Assembly (NCBI GenBank): GCA_934045075.1
Contig: OW203722.1
Location: 651,001 to 715,000, forward strand
Direction: 5' to 3'
DNA length: 64,000 nucleotides
Source: Yponomeuta sedellus
Taxonomy: Eukaryota > Arthropoda > Insecta > Lepidoptera > Yponomeutidae
The position numbers and the translations under genes are program-made. This document shows positions 55,263 through 64,000 of the stretch, piece by piece. The notes below the pieces were generated by a model that saw only the letters and a program-made list of their open reading frames with translations, had not been told where the DNA came from and did not search any database. Position 1 is the stretch's first letter, and each line of letters starts with the position of its first letter.

Positions 55263-55359
55263 TGATTAAAGATTTTAAAATCTTCTTCCATAATGTGGGG
55301 ACACATTTAGTATTAATTAACAAAAAAACCTATATTTTAGTAATAAACTTAAGATTCTT

Positions 55360-55835
55360 TTTTTTCAGGCTATATTATGTAGTCCACTGCTGGACATAGC
55401 CCTCCCCTAATGAGCGCCATAGCGCCCTGTCTTCAGCTTGCCACATCCAGCATCTGCCGGCAGTTTTTCGCAGATCGTCATCCCACCTAGTCGGAGGGCG
55501 TCCTACACTACGTTTGCCGAGTCGCGGTCTCCACTCAAGAACACGTTTACTCCAACGGTTGTCGGTTCTTCGCCAGATATAGCCAGCCCACTGCCACTTC
55601 AGCTTGCTGATTCTCTGAGCTATGTCGATAACTTTGGTTCTCTGTCGGATGCATTCGTTACGAATCTTATCCTTCAGAGAAACTCCGAGCATTGCTCTCT
55701 CCATAGCTCGCTTAGCGATTTTGAACTGGTGGACCAGCCCTTTCGTGAGTGTCCATGTCTCGGCTCCGTAGGACATCACAGGTAGGTTGCACTAGTTGAA
55801 AACTTTCGTTTTCAAGCATTGCGGTATGGATGACA
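55360..55835 (-). mobile_element. RTE-like LINE C-terminal copy
   Basis: The minus strand codes MSYGAETWTLTKGLVHQF through GEGYVQQWTT*, about 134 residues, closely similar to the copy at 54350. The 3' end is at the left (GTCCAGCAGTGGACTACA). Its opposite orientation to 54350 makes an inverted pair about 1 kb apart. Confidence 0.88.
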
Positions 55836-56352
55836 AGAAGACTCGGCGTAGTTTCCCAAACTTAAGTTTAACAAAGGTTAAAGCCATTTTTGAGGCATTT
55901 TTCTAAAAATATTTTAAATTTGTGAGAAAACGACTCGCATTGTCATGGCGTCGAATCTTATGTCACGCCTATACCTAACAAACATCAAACGTCAAATGTG
56001 TCTACGCGCGGATATTAGACAAATGTTTTCCTAAGCATGACGTCACGTGGTTTTATTGTTGTTTCAGCCGAAATTACTGAAATCGGTATTATAAACTTTT
56101 ATTTTATTGAAAATATTGGTTCTCTTTTTCTTAAATATGTTAATATATACTTTCCCCTAATATCGTTATTTTTTTGATTATTTGATATTATCGTCACGCC
56201 GTCACGATTATGCACCGCAGCTTACAATTGGTTTCCGATTTGACAATAATAATATCTTCCATGCAACAGAAACACTTCTTCAGGTCATAAACTAAGATAT
56301 TCCGTGGTATGGTAAAGACACAATAAATAATTTTATAAAACTATAGTGTTTA

Positions 56353-56651
56353 TGGAAGCGGCCGTAGTCTAGTGGGCGAAACAATGGACTCCGAAGCGGG
56401 AGACCCAGATTCAATTCCCGTATACCAATGATTATGTTTTCTAAGTTACGAACGTTTTTAAAGTTACAATAGCAATACCACATACCACTTACTAACAGTG
56501 AAGGAAAACATCGAGAGGAAACCTAAGTGTCTATGGTGTTCAAATACCTCAGCACTTCAAATGTCCAATCCGCGGTAGGCAAGCGTGGCTACTCTCTTTC
56601 TGAAAGAAAGCGTGTGTCCTGCAGTGGAACGTATATTGTTTACATTAAAAA
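56353..56651 (+). mobile_element. SINE-C variant, full length, 8-bp target duplication
   Basis: Starts TGGAAGCGGCCGTAGTCTAG and has the head, core (GGAAAACATCGAGAGGAAAC), CTCTCTTTCTGAAAGAAAG and an ATTAAAAA end. AGTGTTTA flanks it at 56345-56352 and 56652-56659. Confidence 0.85.
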
Positions 56652-56659
56652 AGTGTTTA

Positions 56660-58114
56660 CTAATACTACTAGCGCCACGAAATTTCACTCGTTTCACTAT
56701 CATTTGAGAAACACAACAATCATAACGAATCAAAGAAAACGAAAAAAAAAAATGCTCGTGGAGTTTTCTGAATCGGGAAGAAAGACAATTCGGGAAACTG
56801 ATATGAAAAGCCTTTCACACATTCGCGCGATAGGATCGCGTTACTTGGATATGTTAATTCCGTAGATATCGCTTTATTCCCACTTCAAATCCAGGGTCCG
56901 CGACAATCTCTATAATTATATAAAAGGAATTTACAAAATTTGTAACATAAATGGCAGTTACACCTGAATGCAATAACTGAGTAGTTAAGATTATTGAATT
57001 CTTTTCATTTGGCTTGTATCTTTGTTTAATAATTAATTGACTGTATTTATTTATAACTGCCTCCTGAGGTTATTGTTATTTAATTAATTCTGTATTCCAC
57101 AAAACCTACTAAGAAAAAAGAGAATCTTATTTTAAAAAATATACTGTGTTAATAAAATCTTAAATATATTTATGGCTCAAACATAATACGTACATAACTA
57201 TAAAAATACAATTTATTTCAAGGAAGTTACCTAGTGACATAGTAAATATTTACGTTTATAAAATTAACTAGATGGCCTCCGTTGCCAAACTAGGGTAGAA
57301 TCTATTATATTTCCACAAGAAGCGCCCTTCCCACAGATCACAACTATACCAGTAAAAATGCAGTAATAAATATTATTGCTGTTAAGTAACAACAAAGAGA
57401 TCAAATGAGAGAGAGAGAGAGAGAGAGAGAGACATTTATTAAATGAAATCAATAGTGTTGCCGATTTTTTCTGTAGTAACTAATGGTATACGATGTTGAT
57501 TTCAATATTTTCTGAAATCGATAGCCGGTATTATTGAGCCTGTTATCACGCTTCTTTCTCCACGAACCTCAAAGGGAAGCGGAAATTGTATCAACGCCTT
57601 TATATTGCCAAAAAATTCGTCCTTTACAAAATCGAATTGGTTCGGCACAACGCCGCCGTTCCGAGTCTCTTAGCGCTTGAGCGCAGTTTTGAGAAGAATA
57701 TAAAATTGGTTTTTAAATTCAATCGCGCCGGTGGATTGGCCAGGTGTTGGTGGAAATAGCCTGGTAGTCGGACAGTAAGTTCTCGATTATAAAAGCTCTA
57801 CCATGTGCATTGAAATGAACTGATTGGCGGAATGATTGCTTACTCGTAGCAATCGGTTTAGGACATTGCTACAATAAATCCTCGTAGCCGTGCTACGAGA
57901 ATTTTTCGTAGCAATGCAACGTACGATTTAAGCAGCGAACTATTGGTGTGTTTAAAACTTATTCCCTATTCGAATAAACTTTACTGTTATGTGTCGTAAA
58001 AGAAAATTTAATGGATTTTAGTAAGCGCCCAAATAAAGAATATTCTAATAACTCCCGGTATTCTTACAAAGTTATTGGCGTAAATTTACAGGGGCCAATC
58101 GCAATTAGAGTATA
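56660..58114. other. No gene identified
   Basis: A TTAA-family end fragment (CTAGCGCCACGAAAT, 56665), a (GA)n tract and a CGTAGCA-rich palindromic patch near 57855-57920. No coding frame of note. Confidence 0.5.
57409..57432. repeat. (GA)n microsatellite
   Basis: About 12 GA units. Confidence 0.95.
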
Positions 58115-58437
58115 CGTATAGAGACCCACGTTCAATTCCCAGTGCGAATTTATACCTATGGTTTTGTTTATTAAACGTTAAGTACATCTGCGAATTTGTG
58201 TAGAAGGGTGAAGAAAAATACCGTGAGAATCCGACGCCTTGGTTGGCTCGCACGTATCTATTATATGTCTTTCTCGTGGGCTAGGCCGACTAAACTAGAT
58301 GGCATAGGTGCCGAGCAAGCCTTCTCCATCTATGACAATGTCCCAGACACAACAGCATCCGATTAGGTCCATCACGCATGTAGTGTGAGTGATGGTGCTA
58401 TTGGTCTCTCTACAAACCATGCCATTACGTAGATAGT
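58115..58437 (+). mobile_element. SINE-C, old copy
   Basis: A half head (AGACCCACGTTCAATTCCC), core with several changes, and the full 3' body with many substitutions. Confidence 0.8.
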
Positions 58438-59547
58438 AAACAGTAGATTGTTAAACGAGGGTGAAAAAAAACAATTCCCGAGGTATGTAGACTATAGTCC
58501 GAGTAGCAATTGATCCTTTTACCCGTGTTGAACACTACTTTTCATTTCGATTATGAGGAAAATAAAAACTCATTTTTAATATTAAAATCTTAGCATAAAA
58601 TATTATTACCTATTTCTTGAATTCCCTCACAGATACATATAACAGATTAGTATCCCGACAATTTATGTCGACTTATTAAATTTTAAATATGGAATTCACC
58701 GCGTAATTGTTGCGGCTTATTCCGCTTAAATAAGTTTACGCTAAGTTCACACTGGCTGCTTAGAAACGCACATGGCAGCAGCATTTTTTTATTTAGTTTT
58801 TTTTATATGAAATTCTTCACAGCTGTCAGTAGTTCTATTTTTAAAGTGCATTCCGGTCCTTAGGTGGGAAGTAATTTGAATGAGTTTTTCCTCAGATTAT
58901 ATGATCTGAGAGTTTTTCCGTCTCTAGGGAGGAAAGTAACATTTTCCACCCAATAATCAGATCAAAACTACACTACTTTCCGAGTATAAGAAATTAAAAA
59001 GTTTTTTATCTTTATGACTAGCAAATCGGCCAAACTACAATTATTGTGTCATAGGTGGGCTATAAACCCGCTGCAATCGTACAAGTGATTTAAGCTACCC
59101 TCACCACAACAATTGACTGCTATTGATTGCCACTTCAGTCAAGCTGCCAGCACGGTAACTCTAGGCTACGCTTCTGGAAAATTCCCAGCCGGAGTCAGGC
59201 GAGTGGAATCCGCTGGAAAATAGAACTGTTCGTCAAGCGATTGCCTCGTACCCCGCCCCACCCCGCGCCACGCCCCGGCGCTAACCTGAAGCCTTCAGAT
59301 AACTAACCCTACAATCTTTATTGAAAGCAGGTTATTAGGATTTCCCCTTCGATGACGAGACGCCACGGCGCTGCGCGGGATTGGTTGCGCTTGCTTGTTG
59401 ATGGAGGACTATACGATGGGATTTGGCTGTAAGATCCCTGTTTCTTTGGCACGTAGACATTGGCACAATACATACATAAAGTTTCCTGTATCCGGATGGT
59501 TAGGTTAGGTTAGTGTCCTTATAACACACTTGTTATATAAGTCACTA
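58438..59547. other. No gene identified; local GC-rich patch
   Basis: 59230-59280 is unusually C-rich (CCCCGCCCCACCCCGCGCC). It could be a promoter or exon edge, but no splice or frame evidence supports this. Confidence 0.4.
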
Positions 59548-59665
59548 TGGTTGCCTGGAAGAAATTGCTTTTAGTAATAAGGCCGCCATTTGTACTATAT
59601 TTTTATATAAGTTCTGTTACTGTAATTTCTGTGTACAATAAAGAATATTCTATCTATCTATTTAT
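59548..59665 (+). repeat. LINE-type 3' untranslated end
   Basis: GGTTGCCTGGAAGAAATTGC to CAATAAAGAATATTC, ending in a CTATCTATCTA tail. Confidence 0.65.
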
Positions 59666-60079
59666 GTAAGTATGTGCATATATTTATTTATAGTATTCAA
59701 GTATGATTTGTTTAAGTTTATTATAACGTATACGTATGTTTATTAGTATTCCTATTTTTACCGACTGGGTGAAAATGAGAATTTTAAACTTTTATAGAAG
59801 TAAAACTTTAATAAGCAAGTTTTCTCATTTCTTGCATAATTCAATTTTCTAATGGCGATAGCTTAACAGATAAGTATGATTATGCCAATGCAAATAGCGT
59901 CATAAAAGATAATCATAGCAATCGGCAGCCAATATATTACTTATACATTATAGTTTTTAGGATTAAAAAATTGGCGGGTCTAGTTGGAGAATAAACACAT
60001 TTAAGACTTAAGTCAGCTTTGCAAAGTACACACATATAACGACTACATTAATACTATAAGAATACGATTTACGACACAC

Positions 60080-60195
60080 TGCAAGGCCTTCTCTTAACGT
60101 GAGAAAGAGAGAGACTTTACCACAACGCGAGCCCACTGCTGTACGGCATGTAAAGGTATGTGAATAGCTCAGAGTCTCAGGTTTCCTTACGATGA
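60080..60195 (-). mobile_element. SINE-C variant fragment
   Basis: Minus-strand tail (CAAGGCCTTCTCTTAACGTG) and CAGGTTTCCTTACGATG core end. Confidence 0.55.
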
Positions 60196-60744
60196 CTTCA
60201 TTAATTATTAATAAAATTCCGGCTTCACATTTTGGAAACCCTGCTAGAAAACGGCATATACTAATGACGAGCTATTTGAAGTTAACACATTCAAATTGTG
60301 AATTTTATGTAACAATACCACTGGCTAATCGCAAAGAAAAAAATAACGTGAGTAAACCTCAGTACCAAAATAGCTAATCCGCTTCCGGTGCGCGCGGTGA
60401 AATGACATGAAAGGCTTTTATTCAAAATATCGCAGAAACTGCGGCTTAATGAATGTGACAATTCAACTAGGTGACCATTTCAAAATGTAGATAATTTCTG
60501 AGAAAACATGGACAACAAAACTCCAAACTTAGTATTTTCAAAGTCCTTAATTAACAGAGATTTCATAATTATTATAAAACATAGATACCGACTAGATGGA
60601 ACTCATGCCTTGTAGCGGCTTTAATTCTGGACATCCTTGCCATCTAAATAATCCCTTATGTTATAGTAGGCCTTTTGACACAAGGTGTACTTAACATATT
60701 TTTTGAACCGCGTTTCAGGTAAGCTTAATATATCTTATGAAAAA

Positions 60745-60970
60745 GCCCATAATCTGGGAGAAGGCTTTGTTAGGCAGTGCAACGTATAATATAGGCAGCT
60801 TATGTGTGTTTTATCTGTATGAAGTGGCAAACCCTGGTCTCTGGCTATTCCTCCGGATCCAGCAAAAAGTCTTAGCTAATTCTCTTTCGGCACACGCCGT
60901 GAATAAGCACATAATTTCCCTATGGGAGAAGGTACTTGATCGGCAATGCAACGTATATAGTCTGCTTTTG
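60745..60970 (+). mobile_element. Two short LINE C-terminal fragments
   Basis: Two similar pieces (GGGAGAAGGCTTTGTTAGGC and GGGAGAAGGTACTTGATCGG, each followed by CAACGTATATA) about 180 bp apart. They resemble the LGEGFVRQ end of RTE-type proteins. Confidence 0.45.
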
Positions 60971-61014
60971 TTATAATTTTTAATGTACTCTGTTACGCAA
61001 ACCACTTTGAAGAG

Positions 61015-61135
61015 ATAAGATAAGAATATTCTTTACTGTATACCGGAAAATTGATACAGAAATAGCAGATACAGAAGATAAGATACAATTGGCGGCCTTA
61101 TAGCTAATAGCAATTTCTTCCAGGCAACCTCAAAT
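61015..61135 (-). repeat. LINE-type 3' untranslated end
   Basis: Minus-strand copy (GAATATTCTTTACTGTATAC, CAATTGGCGGCCTTATAGC, CAATTTCTTCCAGGCAACC). Shorter pieces of the family lie at 1-75 (+), 1788-1850 (-) and 3070-3140 (-). Confidence 0.6.
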
Positions 61136-61312
61136 CGGAGAATTGGTCGAAGCAGAAATAAATACCGAATAACTTGTTACTTTTTTAGACCTGAGATTCC
61201 CGCACTTATCCTTATAGTTGGGTCATTGTACGTAGTAAGAGCTGAAGTTTTTTTATCATACTTATATATTAAACGGGTCAAATCGCGATTATTTATTAGG
61301 TAAAACGTAATT

Positions 61313-61472
61313 TAAAAACCTATTTAGAGGCTAAAAATTTCACCCATGCCGGGATTCGAACCCGCAACCTCTGGCTATCCGTACCAGCGCTCTACCAATT
61401 GAGCCAATGGGTGACTCACGGCATCAGTGAAATTTCGAACCTCTTTACAATATTCTCTGTATTACGTACAAC
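61313..61472 (-). mobile_element. SINE-T monomer with 13-bp target duplication
   Basis: A 160-bp minus-strand copy with a complete tRNA-like head and the short 3' end. GTAAAACGTAATT flanks it at 61300-61312 and 61473-61485. Confidence 0.92.
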
Positions 61473-61485
61473 GTAAAACGTAATT

Positions 61486-62664
61486 ACCTTATTTCCCGAC
61501 GTTTCGGCAGCTTAACAGTTGCCGTGGTCTCGGGTAGGTCGTGGTCGTAGTTTTTTAACATATGAAACGCAACGGTTTTCTAATTCCTTTTACATTAATA
61601 ACTTAAGACAAAGTCAAAGGTGAGTAACCGAGGACGCAAGCTGAGTCTCTACTCACCATGATTAAGCTCACTGCGAAACCTGGTAGAACTTTTCCGACAA
61701 AAATCAGCTAAATGAATCCGAAATAAGGTTAATAATGTTAAACTTTCCTTACTTTTATTGGAAGCGTTAAATCGATATCGAATTAACGATACTGAAGAAA
61801 CGGTTTCAAAAGTAGCCTTATTTTCATAACTTGCCGTATAATTTCCAGGGAATCATTGAAGAAATAAGAGAGAAACAACAAAAAAATCACGGCAGCCACT
61901 CCAGCTCAAACTGAGATAAATTGCGCACAAGTTATTTACTCTTGAAAGATTGAGTCTATTAATATTTTGATTGGAAAGTTTTAAGGATTAGGCACTGAAA
62001 GCGTCCGGTTAGTCGGAAGCTATGAAATGGCGAGTATTTTTCCGCCCCAGCGGTTGGCACTGAGGCAGCAATGAGCGAGCTCAAGCGACTGTCGTCATGA
62101 ATCTCGCTGCCACTAGAGAATAACAGAAGGAAGAAATACTCTCTTTATTCCCGCTGATTTTTTTCTCCTGTTCACAGCGGCTTGGCGGTTTTTTCGGAGC
62201 GATAGTATGAAGAAGAAGAAAAAAATTTATTATAGAAACAGTACACACGCCACAGTAACAAAAAAAACCTAAACATGACATTCACAAAAAACAAAAACCA
62301 AAAAGAAAAACGAAAGGTCACGGCGTGTCCCTGCTGCTATAAATGGCAACTGACTCAGCAATATGCTGATGGACTAGCCTTCAACGCTGATTTTCAGTCA
62401 GTGCCAGGTGCTACCCCACGAGCGTCACAGACTGCGGTGCGAAACAATCTTGGGCAATACTATATTGAGTAAAATACTTATATGTTGTAAATAATAATAA
62501 CTTATGTTTTAGGTTTAGTTCCATTTTTATCATTAATTATTATTATTATAAATATATCTTTAAGTTTGAATATATTATATATAATAACTATATCAATAGA
62601 ATACGTATTATGTATACAGAATAAAAAAAAACCCCACTCTGACTGTGTATTCTCAAATCATACA
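61486..62664. other. No gene identified
   Basis: Begins with the ACGTTTCGG dispersed segment. The rest shows no recognisable protein or repeat. Confidence 0.5.
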
Positions 62665-63010
62665 TACATAGCCTCACGCCTGTATCCCACAGGGGTAGGC
62701 AGAGACCAAGGACTGCCACTTGCCGCGATCCTGACAGATCACCTTCGCTTCATCAACGTTCATAAGTCGTTTCATGCACGCACGCCGGTTCCGGGTACTT
62801 TTTATCTTTCCCTTTGCTAATACATCCCCTATTTGGTCGATGTAAGTCCGTCTGGGACGTCCCTTACCAGCCCTTCCACTCACATTCGCAATATATATTT
62901 GTTTCGTCAATCTTTCTTCCTTCATCCTCTCCACATGTCCAAACCAACGCAACATTCCTTTCTCAATTCGTATCACTACATCCTCTTTCAGTCCACAACA
63001 TTCTCAAGTC
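62665..63010 (-). mobile_element. LINE C-terminal copy, STRNRRACM lineage
   Basis: Best copy of this lineage: about 100 residues in frame on the minus strand, with LRWFGHVERM, RPRRTYIDQIGDVL, STRNRRACMKRLM and VSAYPCG. LINE 3' coding end; the clade is uncertain. Its 3' tail (left) is a short TACATACATA run. Confidence 0.85.
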
Positions 63011-63785
63011 ATCTTAAACCTGATACATCAGTTGGCACCTATACGTGTTATAGGATTTCATGATTGCCATCAATGACTTTAAACAGCGGAAATGAAAGAA
63101 TGGCCGACTGAAGGAATGGATCCTCTGTTTTATCCACTCGCCTCATGAATCCCGCTGCGGACGCGCCGGACCGCCTCATAACTCTGTCGCCACGGGTTAC
63201 TGCCGCTTGATTTACGGCCACTGACCACAGAGCAGTCCCCAGCGCTGCAGACCTCGGGGTGGTGAGGCCTATTTCGACTAGGCTATTTAATGATGCGCCA
63301 CTCGAGACCTCTGCTTTTGTACTTTAGCTGGAGTCTTTTGGTCACTGGTTTCGAATGTGATTACGATGTCAAATGAATTGGTTCTGAAATGGCAATCGTT
63401 TACATTCATGCTACTTTGACGCATCGATAGTAAGTTCCATTGCAACACAGTTCGGGTAAATTTGGCAAGCTGTCAGGATGGTTCAAAATACTCTGCAAAA
63501 ATCATCCTAAATAACCTACCTACTTACAGGGAAAACTAATGAATTGCAAGAGAAAACAGCAGCAACCGCAAAGATTTCTAATTGAACTCAATTTAATTTT
63601 CATAATTTGTGCAGCAAGTTCGATGGACTGTCTATAGTAACTGCCGCGTGTAATGGGATTAAAGAGCAAAGTGGACAAACAGAACAACGGCTCCGCAGAG
63701 ATAGTTTCCTTTTTACACGTGAGCATACTTCCACTATTCACATAACTTGAGCGAAGCCAAGATCAATTGGGAGTAAAATAATTAT
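63011..63785. other. No gene identified
   Basis: 63130-63290 is GC-balanced and looks unlike the AT-rich flanks. No family was recognised. Confidence 0.45.
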
Positions 63786-63789
63786 CATC

Positions 63790-64000
63790 GATATCCTTGT
63801 ACGTCCCCATTGCTGGGGCACGGGTCTCTTCGTGTATCGCAGGAAGGTTAGGCCATGCTCCACCACCGGGGCCAAGTCTGGGTTGGTGGAGGATTGTAAG
63901 ACAGTGGCGAGCATTACTGTCAAAAGTTATCAAGCCGCCCTCAAGGCGTTTGACATGGCTTAACGACTGCCATTACAAAATGCCATTAAAAAAATTATCA
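63790..64000 (-). mobile_element. SINE-5S, cut by the window end
   Basis: Minus-strand tail and body. The head would lie beyond base 64000. Confidence 0.8.

Noticed and set aside
59230..59290. CpG-island-like promoter
   Set aside because: The patch is only about 50 bp and C-rich rather than CpG-rich; no adjoining exon or start site is visible.

Overview
This is a eukaryotic, AT-rich and very transposon-dense stretch, most probably from a moth or butterfly. The lepidopteran call rests on repeats recognised from memory: an RTE-type LINE C-terminus, an 'AACCGGCCAAGTGCGAGTC' repeat that ends in a GGACAGACGGACAAC run, a SINE core 'GAAAACATCGTGAGG', and a Mag-like Ty3/Gypsy element. No species can be named. 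I see no convincing host protein-coding gene. The only intact long reading frame belongs to a retrotransposon.

Autonomous or formerly autonomous elements. A complete, apparently young Ty3/Gypsy (Mag-like) LTR retrotransposon spans 47439-52237. It has two identical 132-bp LTRs, a 5-bp target duplication, a plausible tRNA-Ser primer site and one uninterrupted gag-pol frame of 1363 codons. It landed in the 3' tail of an older LINE. 5'-truncated C-terminal ends of several LINE lineages are scattered throughout: RTE-like pieces at about 240, 8200, 17750, 35000, 54350, 55150 and 55400; a second lineage ending in STRNRRACM-type sequence at 15410, 34600, 52243 and 62665; Jockey/RTE-type pieces with a zinc-binding tail at 14600 and 46400.

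Short elements. Three or four SINE families make up much of the window. SINE-T (about 20 copies) has a tRNA-like head and occurs as partial tandem multimers and as 5'-inverted copies; nine copies have 9-13 bp target duplications. SINE-5S (about 16 copies) has a head resembling the internal promoter of 5S rRNA. SINE-C carries the common lepidopteran core. SINE-D has a 'TGGCCCCACACTAGG' tail. DNA-transposon derivatives with terminal inverted repeats lie at 4734, 5945, 16090 (piggyBac-like ends), 24869 (TTA duplication), 38482 and 44573 (PIF/Harbinger-like, keeping an N-terminal transposase fragment).

Simple repeats include two long (CATA)n tracts (15153, 37330), a (TA)n tract, a (CTTT)n tract and a 4 x 69-bp minisatellite at 40207. 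Two long near-perfect hairpins (13302, 22033) are not explained by the listed repeats. Stretches such as 18572-20515, 25137-26770, 31190-32185 and 56652-59545 show nothing I can name; they may be intron or intergenic DNA, or old repeats.

The most interesting signal is the SINE-T insertion pattern. Single-orientation copies end at one of two points in the element. Inverted copies carry both ends at once, one on each flank, as expected if both nicked target strands prime reverse transcription at two preferred sites in one RNA (twin priming).
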